Of a DNA stretch of 64,000 bases, positions 41,618 to 50,686 are shown in pieces. Source of the stretch: Ameyamaea chiangmaiensis (lineage in GTDB: Bacteria > Pseudomonadota > Alphaproteobacteria > Acetobacterales > Acetobacteraceae); contig NZ_BAPT01000001.1 in NCBI RefSeq assembly GCF_025995235.1, positions 1-64,000 on the forward strand, in the 5' to 3' direction. How positions within the stretch are numbered: position 1 is the stretch's first letter; every line of letters begins with the position of its first letter. The position numbers and the translations under genes were made by a program. Under the pieces are notes generated by a model. The model had not been told where the DNA came from. It saw only the letters and a program-made list of their open reading frames with translations, and searched no databases.

Positions 41618-43774
41618 GTGCGTCGATACCAAGCGACGCGCACGCCTACCCGCGTGCGCGCCCTATACCTTTCTGCCCTTCCCGTTGTGCCGATCTGCAC
41701 GTTGCTGTCGTCCGCCGCGCACGCCTCGGCCGACATTCCCGACACGACCCTGCCGCGGGAGCGGATCACCGTGACCGCCTCGCGCACCGACCCGATCGGA
41801 CACGCGACGACCGCCAGCCAGGGTCATATCACGAGCCGGGAGCTGGAGCTGCGCCCGGTCTATCGTGTCGGCCAGTTGCTGGAATCCGTGCCCGGACTGG
41901 TGGTCACGGCGCATTCCGGGGAAGGCAAGGCCAACCAGTATCTGCTGCGCGGCTTCAATCTCGATCACGGCACGGATCTGGCTAGCTTCGTCGATGACAT
42001 GCCGGTGAATGAACCGACACACGCGCATGGGCAGGGCTACACAGATATTAACTTCCTGATCCCCGAATTGGCCAATGGTGTCGATTACACCAAGGGGCCG
42101 TTCTTCGCCCAAGTTGGAGACTTTGGCGTTGTCGGCTCAGATCATATCACGCTGCGTGACGCGATGCCGCGTCAGGTCATGCTGAGTGCCGGCACACTGG
42201 GGGATCAGCGTATAATGGCTGCGGATACGCTTCATTTCCATAACGGCGATCGTCTGCTGGGGATTCTGTCGGCCGAACATCTCGATGGTCCATGGACACA
42301 CCCGGACAATTTCCGCGGGTTGAAATCGGCGCTGCGGTGGAGTCACGAGCGTGGGGCACATACCATACACCTGACTGCCATGGTCTATCGGGGTCAGTGG
42401 AGCAGCACGACGGACCAGCCCGTGGCTGCCCGAACGAGCGGTCTGATCGGCCGATATGGTTCACTGGACCCAACCGATGGCGGTTTCTCGGAACGCTTCA
42501 GCGTCTCGGCGCATCATCGCTATCAGGGTGCCGGCTGGGGGCTCGACACGGCGATGTATGTGACACACAGCCGCCTCACACTTTGGAACGACTTCACGCA
42601 TTATCTGGTCGACCCCGTAAACGGCGATCAGGAACAGCAGGACGAGACGCGTACGACCGTGGGTGGACAGAGCGCCTTTCACCGTACGGATCGCATTCTG
42701 GGATTTGCGATGGAGAACACGCTGGGCGTTCAGGGGCGGTGGGACACGATCTATATCGACCGGCGCCACACGCGTGCGCGACAGGCACTGGAAGCTTGCC
42801 CGGACAGCGCTGCGCCGACGGGAGCGTATGTGTGCAATGCTGATCGGGTTCAGCAAGGCAATGCAGGGCTCTATGGCCAGAACGTGACACACTGGATGCC
42901 TTGGCTGCGGACGGTGGTGGGCCTGCGCGGGGACTTCTATGGCGGCCGGGACCATAGTCTGGTGTCGGGATATCGCGGGCGAACTCATCAGTGGCTGTTT
43001 CAACCCAAGGGAAGCCTGATCGTCGGGCCGTGGCGCCGGACCGAATTCTACGCAAGTGTCGGCCGAGGCTATCATTCCAACGATCTGCGTGCGGTGCTGG
43101 GCACCGTGCCTACGGACGGTATTGCGGGGGGGCGGATTGCCACGCCGTTCATGACCCGCGCCACCAGCGAGGAGGTGGGGCTGCGCAGCGACCCACTGCC
43201 GGGGCTGTCTGTGCAGGCGGCCCTGTACAGGATCGATTTCACGTCCGAACTGACCTACGACGCCGACGAAGGCGTGAACGAAGCCGGCGCGCCCAGCCGC
43301 CGCACGGGTGTCGAAGTCTCGGCCCAGTACCGGCCGTTCCGCTGGGTGGAGATCAACGGCGATGTGGCGGCGGCACGGGCGCGGTATCGGACATCGACTC
43401 CGCAGGCCTATGGGATCGATGGCCTTTTCATCGCCAACGCCCCGCGCTTCATCGCGTCCTTCGGCATCCTGCTGGACCATCTCGGACCGTGGTACGGGTC
43501 GGCGCAGATGCGGTGGCTCGGCGGCTATCCACTGATCGAGGACGACTCGCTGCGCTCACCGGGCTATCGGGAGGTAAATGTCAGCATCGGGCGGCATCTT
43601 GGCACGCGCACGACGTTGCAGGTCAGTGTGTATAATCTGTTCAACACGCACGCGGCAGCGTCGCAGTACGCGTATGCCTATCGCATGACGCCGACGTCGG
43701 CCGAGGAAACCGGGGCGACATTTCACCCGCTTGAGCCATTGTCCGCCCGGTTCAGCGTCACCCGGCAGTTCTGA
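41618..43774 (+). CDS. TonB-dependent receptor under a cobalamin riboswitch
   Basis: 718 residues from a GTG with GGAG 8 bases upstream. A signal peptide (about 1-35) precedes a plug domain (RITVTASRTD as TonB-box-like region; QLLESVPGLVV; QYLLRGFNLDHGTDL; a His-containing NEPTHAHGQGYTD loop) and a beta-barrel that ends in Phe (VTRQF), as outer-membrane barrels do. The riboswitch predicts uptake of cobalamin or a related corrinoid. It is not a classical BtuB by sequence that I can recognise, and no btuCDF genes lie nearby, so the substrate is inferred from the riboswitch alone. Confidence 0.9.
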   Translation: MRRYQATRTPTRVRALYLSALPVVPICTLLSSAAHASADIPDTTLPRERITVTASRTDPIGHATTASQGHITSRELELRPVYRVGQLLESVPGLVVTAHSGEGKANQYLLRGFNLDHGTDLASFVDDMPVNEPTHAHGQGYTDINFLIPELANGVDYTKGPFFAQVGDFGVVGSDHITLRDAMPRQVMLSAGTLGDQRIMAADTLHFHNGDRLLGILSAEHLDGPWTHPDNFRGLKSALRWSHERGAHTIHLTAMVYRGQWSSTTDQPVAARTSGLIGRYGSLDPTDGGFSERFSVSAHHRYQGAGWGLDTAMYVTHSRLTLWNDFTHYLVDPVNGDQEQQDETRTTVGGQSAFHRTDRILGFAMENTLGVQGRWDTIYIDRRHTRARQALEACPDSAAPTGAYVCNADRVQQGNAGLYGQNVTHWMPWLRTVVGLRGDFYGGRDHSLVSGYRGRTHQWLFQPKGSLIVGPWRRTEFYASVGRGYHSNDLRAVLGTVPTDGIAGGRIATPFMTRATSEEVGLRSDPLPGLSVQAALYRIDFTSELTYDADEGVNEAGAPSRRTGVEVSAQYRPFRWVEINGDVAAARARYRTSTPQAYGIDGLFIANAPRFIASFGILLDHLGPWYGSAQMRWLGGYPLIEDDSLRSPGYREVNVSIGRHLGTRTTLQVSVYNLFNTHAAASQYAYAYRMTPTSAEETGATFHPLEPLSARFSVTRQF

Positions 43775-43796
43775 AGCGATGCGCCGTCGCGGCTGC

Positions 43797-44801
43797 CTAC
43801 CGGCGGCGTCGGATGCGGTCGACCAGTAGGGCCGCGAACCCGGTCGCGAACGCAGCGGTGATCAGACCGGCGCGCAGGGCCGGGGTGAACAGGATCGTGC
43901 CGGTGCTGTCGTCTTTCCACGCGACGGTGTCGAAACGGCCATGGGCCGCGTAGGCACCCGGGGGAGACGCCTCCAGCGTATCGGGCAGGTCGTCGGGAGC
44001 CGCCGCCTTTTCAAGCTGGCGGCGATAGGCCGCGCTGGCGAGCCAGGTGCGGTGCCACACCGGGGCCAGCGTGCGCAACGCCCAGGTGCCCAGCCCGGAG
44101 GCGCCGACCCAGATGTCCTGATGATGGCCGAACACGGCCCGGCAGATCGCGTCGGCCGCGATCTCGGGTTCATACACCATGCCCACGGGTTTCAGGCGCT
44201 TGCCCGTGTGATTGCGCGTCCAGCCCAGTCGTGGCGTGTTGATCGACGGCAGATGGACCAGCGCCACGTTGATCCGGTCGGCATCATGGGCGATTTCGGG
44301 GCGCAGGCTTTCCGAAAACCCGCGCACGGCCCCGCGCGCGCCTGATTCCACCGCCTGTAATGGCAGGCCCTGAAGTTGCGGCAGCAGGTCGAGATTGACG
44401 ATGGTGCCATACCCACGGCGCCGCATGCGCTTGAGGGCGGCGAGCGTGCCGTGCACGGTACCGAAATAGGTGACCTCGGTCGCGCGGCGAATCTCGGCCG
44501 CCGTAAGCTCGGCCACCTGGCCGACGACGCTGGTGCCGGCGGCGTTCACCCAGATCGTGATCGGGCCGAGGGACTGTTCGATCTGTTCGGCCGCGGCCTC
44601 GATCGCTGTGTCGTCGGCGACATCGGCCTCGATCACCAGGGTCCGTACGTTTGAAGTGTCGAGCTCCGCGGCAGCCTGGTCCAGTCGTTCCCGGTTGCGG
44701 CCGATCAGCGCGACGTCGCACCCGGCGCGGGCCAGCGTCCGGACGGTGGCGCGGCCGATGCCGGCCCCGGCTCCCGTGACGACGGCGATCTGATGCGGCA
44801 T
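43797..44801 (-). CDS. SDR-family protein lacking the Ser-Tyr-Lys triad
   Basis: 334 residues from the ATG at 44799-44801. The N-terminal Rossmann fold is normal (TGAGAGIG, VNAAGT), so NAD(P) binding is expected. The catalytic residues are all replaced: aligning the stretch NLDLLPQLQGLPLQAVESGA to active relatives (typically NVSS..Y..K) puts Leu139 at the Ser, Glu152 at the Tyr and Arg156 at the Lys. The C-terminal 100 residues include a terminal membrane helix (AGLITAAFATGFAALLV). No frameshift is seen and the frame is fully open, so this is a maintained gene. The product may be a redox sensor, a scaffold or an enzyme with changed chemistry. Confidence 0.82.
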   Translation of the reverse strand: MPHQIAVVTGAGAGIGRATVRTLARAGCDVALIGRNRERLDQAAAELDTSNVRTLVIEADVADDTAIEAAAEQIEQSLGPITIWVNAAGTSVVGQVAELTAAEIRRATEVTYFGTVHGTLAALKRMRRRGYGTIVNLDLLPQLQGLPLQAVESGARGAVRGFSESLRPEIAHDADRINVALVHLPSINTPRLGWTRNHTGKRLKPVGMVYEPEIAADAICRAVFGHHQDIWVGASGLGTWALRTLAPVWHRTWLASAAYRRQLEKAAAPDDLPDTLEASPPGAYAAHGRFDTVAWKDDSTGTILFTPALRAGLITAAFATGFAALLVDRIRRRR

Positions 44802-44902
44802 GGCGGCTCTCCCGGCAAAGGCTGGCGGCCGCTCCGGCGGCCCGGCTTCTTCTTTGCGACCCTCAGACCGGCAAGGCAAGCCGGGGCGGAGGCGAGGGTG
44901 CC

Positions 44903-45559
44903 TTACGCATATTTCAACGCGAGGAAGCCCAGCACCAGCAGACCAAGAAACGCCAGCGCCACGAGCGTCAGCCGACGCTCGACAAACGCACGGATCGGCG
45001 GACCGAAACGATAGAGCAGCGCGGCTTCGAGAAAGAACCGTGCGCCGCGCGTTACGATGCTGGCCAGCAGGAAAGGTCCGAGCGCGAAATGCGCGGCGCC
45101 GCTGGCGATCGTCACGAATTTATACGGGATCGGCGTCAGGCCTTTGAGCAGGACGATCCACACCCCATAGGCCCGAAAACGCGCCTGCAACGCGGCGATC
45201 GTCGCCTCCGCGTGGTAGGCGTGTGCGATGGGAAGGGCCACGGTCTTGAGCAGGAACGCGCCGATCGCCCAGCCGAGAATGCCGCCGATCACGCTGGCGG
45301 CGGTGCAGATCGCCGCGTAACGCCAGGCACGCTGGCGCCGGGCCAGGATCATGGGGATCAGCAGCGCGTCCGGCGGGACGGGGAACACACTGGCTTCGGC
45401 AAAGGCGATCACTGCCAGCCAGACGGGTGCCGCCGGCGTTGCGGCAAGCGCGATCAGCCGGGCGTAGAGACGGTCGAGCAACGGAAGGCGGCCCTCGGAA
45501 AGGATGGAGGGCCAGCGATGCCATCGCGCCCCGGTGCGTGCAAGAGGCGCGCGCCGCAC
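44903..45559 (-). CDS. YqaA/DedA-like VTT-domain membrane protein
   Basis: 218 residues with five to six membrane segments. Family marks are AEASVFPVPPDALLIPMILA, GGILGWAIGAFLL, and the loop KGLTPIPYKFVTIASGAA. The VTT/SNARE-associated family (DedA, YqaA) is linked to lipid carrier or membrane homeostasis. The gene starts 7 bases after the histidine kinase stop and could be in that operon. Confidence 0.85.
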   Translation of the reverse strand: MRRAPLARTGARWHRWPSILSEGRLPLLDRLYARLIALAATPAAPVWLAVIAFAEASVFPVPPDALLIPMILARRQRAWRYAAICTAASVIGGILGWAIGAFLLKTVALPIAHAYHAEATIAALQARFRAYGVWIVLLKGLTPIPYKFVTIASGAAHFALGPFLLASIVTRGARFFLEAALLYRFGPPIRAFVERRLTLVALAFLGLLVLGFLALKYA

Positions 45560-45565
45560 CAGTCC

Positions 45566-47155
45566 TCAGATCGGCAGCGAGACGCGGGCGCGCAGTCCGC
45601 CGGCCGGCCGGCGTTGTAGCACGATGTCACCACCATGACCGCGCACGATCGTCCGGGCAATCGCCAGGCCGAGGCCGCTCCCCCCGGTTTCGCGATTGCG
45701 GCTGGTCTCGGCGCGCACGAAAGGTTCGAACATCTGTTCGAGTTCGTCGTCCGCCAGGCCTGGGCCCTCGTCGTCGATGCAGATGATCGCGATGTCGGTT
45801 CCGTCGCGCGCCGCGCCCCTGTCGACACTGAGGGTCACATGCGCGCTTCCGCCATACTTGATCGCATTGTTCATGACGTTGTTCAGCGCGCGCTTGAGCG
45901 AGACCGGGCGTGCGCGGATCATGACCTGCGGCGGTTCGACCGTGAAATCGACCAGCTCGGCCAGGTCCGCGCGTCCCTCCGTCGCTTCGTCGATGATCGT
46001 CTGCAGGAGGGCGGTGAGGTCGAGCGGCACCATCGATTCCTGACGCGCGCTGTCGCGCCCGAAACTCAGCGTGGCCGCAACCATGGCTTCCATCTCGTCG
46101 AGGTCCTGCAGGAATTTCTGACGCAGATCGTCATCGTCGATGAATTCGGAGCGCAGTTTCAGGCGCGTGATCGGCGTCCGCAGATCGTGGCCGATGGCCG
46201 TCAGCATCAGCGTGCGATCGGTCACGAAGCGGCGGATACGCGCGGCCATCGTGTTGAAGGCGGCGGAGGCGCGCGCGATTTCGGTCGGGCCGTCCTCGGG
46301 CAAAGGGGGGGCGTTGACGTCGCGGCCCAGCGCCTCGGCCGCGGCGGCCAATGTCTGCACCGGGGCGATCAGTCGCCGCACGCCCCACAGGATGAGCGTA
46401 CCGCCGGCCAGCGTCATCAGCAGGAACGCCAGCGGCAGGGTGGGCGACGTCAGAAATCCCGGACGGCCCAGTGAATAATCGATCGTCAGCCACCGCGTGT
46501 CATCGGGCAACAGGAACGACAGGGCGCGCTCGTTACTACCCGGGGCGTGGCTGCTGACCACGTTGCGGGGCATAAGCCAGTGCGGCAGCGCGATCGGCAT
46601 GCCGCCGGGAGCTATCATCGGCACGGGCATGTGCGGTGGTGGTCCGTGACGGCCTGGCGAGCCAGGTGGCTCGTCGTCAAAATCATGGTGCGGCGGACCG
46701 TCCACGGGCGGACCACGATCTGGCGGTGGATGATCGGAAAAACCCCCGGAGTCGGGAAAGCCCGGGCCGGGTGGACCGTGGTGTCCGTGAAAGGGAGGGG
46801 CGTTATCCGTCGGAAACGGAGGATGTTCGATGATATCCACGTCGCTGCCCGGGTTGGGGCCGGGACCGAGTGTGACGTGGAAATGCGGGGGCAGGTGAAG
46901 CGTGCGCACTTCGGCCTCGCGCTGCGGCGGCAGCGTCTCGGCGATGGAGCGGTAGATCGACAGGACATGCAACTGTGCGTCGTGGACCTGCATCCGGCGC
47001 CCAAGGTCGATCCGGTCGAACGCGTGAATAATCAGACCCACCGCCTGGACGATGCCCAGGCCGACGATCAGCAGCAGGCTGGTGCGCGCGGCGAGCGAGC
47101 GCGGCCAGAGGCCCCGTCGTCCCCGCCGTGCGCCGCATGAGGCCGTTTCAGGCAT
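45566..47155 (-). CDS. Sensor histidine kinase with His/Pro-rich periplasmic domain
   Basis: 529 residues. Two membrane helices (about 27-45 and 241-257) border a periplasmic domain of about 195 residues. Residues about 110-182 are extremely rich in Pro, Gly, His and Asp, with many PP, HGHH and HH pairs, suggesting metal binding. A HAMP segment (RLIAPVQTLAAAAEALG) leads to the phospho-acceptor H323 in IGHDLRTPITRLKLR and a complete HATPase. The kinase is the EnvZ/OmpR type. It works with the response regulator at 47222-47938, 66 bases upstream. Metal sensing is inferred from composition. Confidence 0.88.
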   Translation of the reverse strand: MPETASCGARRGRRGLWPRSLAARTSLLLIVGLGIVQAVGLIIHAFDRIDLGRRMQVHDAQLHVLSIYRSIAETLPPQREAEVRTLHLPPHFHVTLGPGPNPGSDVDIIEHPPFPTDNAPPFHGHHGPPGPGFPDSGGFSDHPPPDRGPPVDGPPHHDFDDEPPGSPGRHGPPPHMPVPMIAPGGMPIALPHWLMPRNVVSSHAPGSNERALSFLLPDDTRWLTIDYSLGRPGFLTSPTLPLAFLLMTLAGGTLILWGVRRLIAPVQTLAAAAEALGRDVNAPPLPEDGPTEIARASAAFNTMAARIRRFVTDRTLMLTAIGHDLRTPITRLKLRSEFIDDDDLRQKFLQDLDEMEAMVAATLSFGRDSARQESMVPLDLTALLQTIIDEATEGRADLAELVDFTVEPPQVMIRARPVSLKRALNNVMNNAIKYGGSAHVTLSVDRGAARDGTDIAIICIDDEGPGLADDELEQMFEPFVRAETSRNRETGGSGLGLAIARTIVRGHGGDIVLQRRPAGGLRARVSLPI

Positions 47156-47221
47156 CAGGAGACAACCTGCGTGCGCGTCGCACCTCGGCGGGGAAATGTG
47201 GATATCACGTGCCCTCTGCCC

Positions 47222-47938
47222 TCAGACCCGTTCCACTTCGGCGGCAAGCACATAGCCGCCGCCGCGCACCGTTTTGATGACCTGTGCGTTGCGTCCGTCG
47301 TCCTCGAGCTTGCGGCGCAGGCGGCTGACGGCGACATCGATCGCGCGATCGAAGGGCCCCGCCTGCCGACCGCGCAGCAGATCGAGCAGCATATCGCGCG
47401 TCAGGACACGATTCGCCCGGTCGAGCAGCGCCAGAAGCAGGTCGTATTCCCCCCCGGTCAACGGCACCTCCGCCCCATCGGGATTGAGCAGTCGCCTCCG
47501 CCCGGGTTCGAGCTGCCATCCCGCGAAGCGCATGGTGCGCAGGTCGTTGTTCACCCGCTCGGCGCTCTCAGTCGTGCGACGGAGGACCGCGCGAATCCGG
47601 GCCAGAAGTTCGCGCGGATTGAAGGGTTTGGGCAGGTAGTCGTCGGCCCCGAACTCCAGCCCGATGATGCGGTCCATCTCGTCGCCCATCGCGGTCAGCA
47701 TGATGATGGGCACATTGTCCTGACCCCGCAGCCAGCGCGCGAAATCAAGGCCGCTCTCGCCGGGCATCATCAGGTCGAGCACGATCATCTGGTAATGACC
47801 GTTGCTCCACGCCCGCCTGGCTTCGCGCGCATCGCGCGCCGCCGTGACGCGAAACTGGTTGCGTTCGAGGAATTTCGACAGAAGGTCGCGGATTTCGCGG
47901 TCGTCGTCGATGATCAGGATATGGGGTGTCTGTTCCAT
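47222..47938 (-). CDS. OmpR-type response regulator
   Basis: 238 residues from the ATG at 47936-47938 (an ATG 5 codons earlier is possible; the longer frame to 48064 lacks support). Receiver: LIIDDDREIRDLL, phospho-acceptor in MIVLDLMMPGESG, MLTAMG and YLPKPF. The C-terminal winged helix is complete (LTGGEYDLLLALL, DVAVSRLRRKL, VRGGGYVL). Partner of the downstream histidine kinase. Confidence 0.93.
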   Translation of the reverse strand: MEQTPHILIIDDDREIRDLLSKFLERNQFRVTAARDAREARRAWSNGHYQMIVLDLMMPGESGLDFARWLRGQDNVPIIMLTAMGDEMDRIIGLEFGADDYLPKPFNPRELLARIRAVLRRTTESAERVNNDLRTMRFAGWQLEPGRRRLLNPDGAEVPLTGGEYDLLLALLDRANRVLTRDMLLDLLRGRQAGPFDRAIDVAVSRLRRKLEDDGRNAQVIKTVRGGGYVLAAEVERV

Positions 47939-48091
47939 GGCTTCCCTGCCCATAGCGCGTTTTCGGCGCCCCCGCAGCGGGCGTTTCACTCTGTTGCACT
48001 TGCTCACGGGACGTGGCGGCGCGCAATTTTGCGTTCTGCATAACAAGGACGCGTGACAGTTCACCCCGGTTCGTGTTCAGGAGAAAGGATC

Positions 48092-48910
48092 ATGCGTTCT
48101 GTCCTTGCCGCCGATACCCGCACCCCCTGTCACGCCGCCGCCCGGGCGGCCCGGTCCGGCCGCAGGCGTGACCGCCTTCGTGCGTCCGCCGTCGGGCTGG
48201 TGGCGCTGACGCTGATGGCCGCGGCCCCTGAAACGGCGGTGCCCCCCACAGCGCAGCCCGCACCGGGGGGCACCGCCCAGTACGACACCGCCACAGGGGA
48301 TCAGCCTGAGCTTCAGTCGTCGCCACAGGTCGTGCCCGCGCCGGTGGCGCCCGCCCAGCCGCTGTTTGCGACGCGCACGATGAAGCTCGTCGGTCTGATC
48401 GACCGCGAGGTGGTCGGACCCGGCAAGGAACAGGTTGGGCGGGTGATCGACGTCCTGCTTGACGACACGGCGCGGCCTGTCGCCGTCGTGGTCGACGCAG
48501 GCGGGTTCATGGGCGTGGGCAACCGCCGGATCGCGATCGCGTGGGACATGATCGTGCCCGCCAGTCTGAACGCGCAGGACAGCCTCCAGGTGCGTCTGAA
48601 GGCGGAAGCCATCCGGGCCGCGCCGGCGTATGCCCCCGACGCCGACACCGCGCAGGTCGTCCAGCCACCGCCACCGCCCCGCCCGCACGCGGCCCCGCCG
48701 CCACCGCCCGTGGTCGTGACCCCGGTCGTGGCCGCCCCGGCGGTGTTCAACGACGGTGCCGCAGCCACCCCGCCGGTCGTCCCGGTCCCGGTCGCCCCGC
48801 CGCCGCCCGAGGCGCCGTACGCCCCACCACCGACCGCCGGTCGCCATGCCCAACTGCCGGGCGCGCAGGAGAACGAACCGCGTCAGCCGCGCGGCCTGAT
48901 GAGCCGCTGA
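48092..48910 (+). CDS. Exported PRC-barrel protein with Pro-rich tail
   Basis: 272 residues from the ATG at 48092 (GGAGAAAGGATC). A basic N-terminus and hydrophobic stretch (ASAVGLVALTLMAAAP) suggest export. Residues about 95-180 are a PRC-barrel (LVGLIDREVVGPGKEQVGRV, IDVLLDDTARPVAVVVDAGG). The C-terminal third is a Pro/Ala/Val-rich repeat-like tail. PRC-barrel proteins of this type are linked to membrane or stress functions but the role is unknown. It lies upstream of an MFS gene and next to the two-component pair. Confidence 0.78.
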   Translation: MRSVLAADTRTPCHAAARAARSGRRRDRLRASAVGLVALTLMAAAPETAVPPTAQPAPGGTAQYDTATGDQPELQSSPQVVPAPVAPAQPLFATRTMKLVGLIDREVVGPGKEQVGRVIDVLLDDTARPVAVVVDAGGFMGVGNRRIAIAWDMIVPASLNAQDSLQVRLKAEAIRAAPAYAPDADTAQVVQPPPPPRPHAAPPPPPVVVTPVVAAPAVFNDGAAATPPVVPVPVAPPPPEAPYAPPPTAGRHAQLPGAQENEPRQPRGLMSR

Positions 48911-48971
48911 CCATGCCGCCTGCCCCTATCGCGCGCGGCGCCCCCGCAACGCCGGGTCTGGCCGCCCGCTG

Positions 48972-50309
48972 ATGCGGCGGTTGCCCGTCAACAGCCAGGT
49001 CGGCCTGGATTGGCTCAACTTTTTCGTTGCCAATCTTCAGGCCGCCTTCGGTGCGTTCGTCGCTGTCTATCTGACCGGCGCCCACTGGACCCAGGGTCAG
49101 ATCGGCGTCGCGCTGAGCATCGGCTCGATCACCGGTATGGTCAGCCAGGTGCCGGCCGGCCTTCTGGTCGACGCATTACACAACAAGCGTCTGGTGGCCA
49201 ACGCGTCGATTATCGCCGTGATCCTGTCCTGCTTGCTGCTGGGCATGTTACCGCAACAGATTCCGGTGGCGGTGGCCGAAATTCTGCACGGGCTGGCCAG
49301 TTGCACGCTCAACCCGGCTATCCAGGCGATCACACTGTCTGTCGTGGCGAGTGCCGCGTTGCGTGCCGGGGTGTCGGTGCAGCCGGGCGCGCTGGGGCAG
49401 CGGTTCGGTCGAAGCGCGAGCTTTGCCTCGGTCGGCAACGCCATTGCCTCCGGTTTGATGGGCGCGGTGGGCTTTTACGTATCGCCGCGGGCCACGTTCT
49501 TTCTGGGTGCGCTTATGGCCGTGCCGGGCCTGATCGCGCTGCAGATGGTCGAACGGCCGCCGGCGAAGGAAGAAGCGGCGCCAAGCGTTGCGGCCATCGC
49601 CGAAGGAACCCCGGAGCCGGCGGCGCGCGGATCGGTGGTGGCACTGCTGTCCGACCGGCGTCTGCTGGGGTTCGCCCTCTGCGTCATCACGTTCCATCTG
49701 GCCAATGCCGCAATGCTGCCGCTGGCCGCCGGTCAGGTCACGAAGGAGGCGGGCCGAACGGCGGAGCTGGTGATCGCGGGGTGTATCCTGCTGCCGCAGC
49801 TGGTGGGCGCGGCACTGTCGCCGCTGATCGGGCGCTATGCGGAGGTCATCGGTCGTCGTCCCATCATGCTGCTGACCTTCGCCGCGCTGCCGCTGCGCGG
49901 GCTTTTGCTGAGCATGACCGCCGATCCGGTGCTGGTCGTCGCCATCCAGCTGCTGGACGGCATCAGCTCACCGGCGTTCGGTGTGATGATGCCACTGGTG
50001 ACGGCGGACCTGACGCGCGAGAACGGTCGGTTCAACCTGTGTATGGGGGTGCTGGGCCTGGCCATGGGTGCGGGGGCGAGCCTGAGCACCACGGTCGCCG
50101 GTTTTGCCGCCGATCATTATTCCACCCGGATCGCCTTTCAGGCCCTTGCGGGCTGCGGTCTGCTCTGCGTTGTGCTGGTCGCCCTGCTGATGGGCGAGAC
50201 CGCGGCGGAACGGGCCGCCAAGCGAGGCGAGGCCGCCCCGGCACCGGATGCCGAGAGGGGACCGGGTCACGATGACCGTGCCCTGAAACCCTCCGCCGGC
50301 GCGGACTGA
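48972..50309 (+). CDS. MFS transporter
   Basis: 445 residues with about 12 membrane helices (for example WLNFFVANLQAAFGAFVAVY, LLGMLPQQIPVAVAEIL and SLSTTVAGFAADHYS). The cytoplasmic GRYAEVIGRRP loop is an MFS motif A variant. Substrate unknown. It starts 61 bases after the PRC-barrel gene and may be co-transcribed with it. Confidence 0.82.
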   Translation: MRRLPVNSQVGLDWLNFFVANLQAAFGAFVAVYLTGAHWTQGQIGVALSIGSITGMVSQVPAGLLVDALHNKRLVANASIIAVILSCLLLGMLPQQIPVAVAEILHGLASCTLNPAIQAITLSVVASAALRAGVSVQPGALGQRFGRSASFASVGNAIASGLMGAVGFYVSPRATFFLGALMAVPGLIALQMVERPPAKEEAAPSVAAIAEGTPEPAARGSVVALLSDRRLLGFALCVITFHLANAAMLPLAAGQVTKEAGRTAELVIAGCILLPQLVGAALSPLIGRYAEVIGRRPIMLLTFAALPLRGLLLSMTADPVLVVAIQLLDGISSPAFGVMMPLVTADLTRENGRFNLCMGVLGLAMGAGASLSTTVAGFAADHYSTRIAFQALAGCGLLCVVLVALLMGETAAERAAKRGEAAPAPDAERGPGHDDRALKPSAGAD

Positions 50310-50350
50310 CGCCCGGCTCGGGGCCACCGCGTCGGTCGGGGGCTCAGGGC

Positions 50351-50686
50351 TTAGCCGCTGCGTGGGCCGAACAGGATCAGCGCGCTTCCCGCCAGGCAGA
50401 CGGCGGCCCCACCGATATCCCAGCGGTCCGGCACGACGTCGTCCACCCACCACGACCACAGGACGCTCGCGGCGATATAAATGCCGCCATAGGTCGCGTA
50501 GGCCCGGCCGGCGTTATCGGCTGGGCTGAGCGCGAGAAGCGTTGCGAACGCGGCCAGCGCCCCGGCGCCGGGTATCAGCCACAGGGCCGAGCGCCCCAGA
50601 CGCAACCAGGCCCATAGCGCGTAGCATCCCGAAATCTCGGCAATGGCTGCGGGGAGGTAGACGAGGGCGGGGCTTATGCCAGCCAT
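50351..50686 (-). CDS. YnfA-family small membrane protein
   Basis: 111 residues from the ATG at 50684-50686; four membrane helices. AEISGCYALWAWLRLGRS and YGGIYIAASVLWSW with WDIGGAAVCLAGSALI match the YnfA family, small multidrug-resistance-like proteins. The start overlaps the cysK end by 13 bases. Confidence 0.86.
   Translation of the reverse strand: MAGISPALVYLPAAIAEISGCYALWAWLRLGRSALWLIPGAGALAAFATLLALSPADNAGRAYATYGGIYIAASVLWSWWVDDVVPDRWDIGGAAVCLAGSALILFGPRSG

Noticed and set aside
49010..50275. Open frame of 421 codons on the plus strand
   Set aside because: Same-strand shadow of the MFS gene, rich in Arg/Gly with no hydrophobic pattern.
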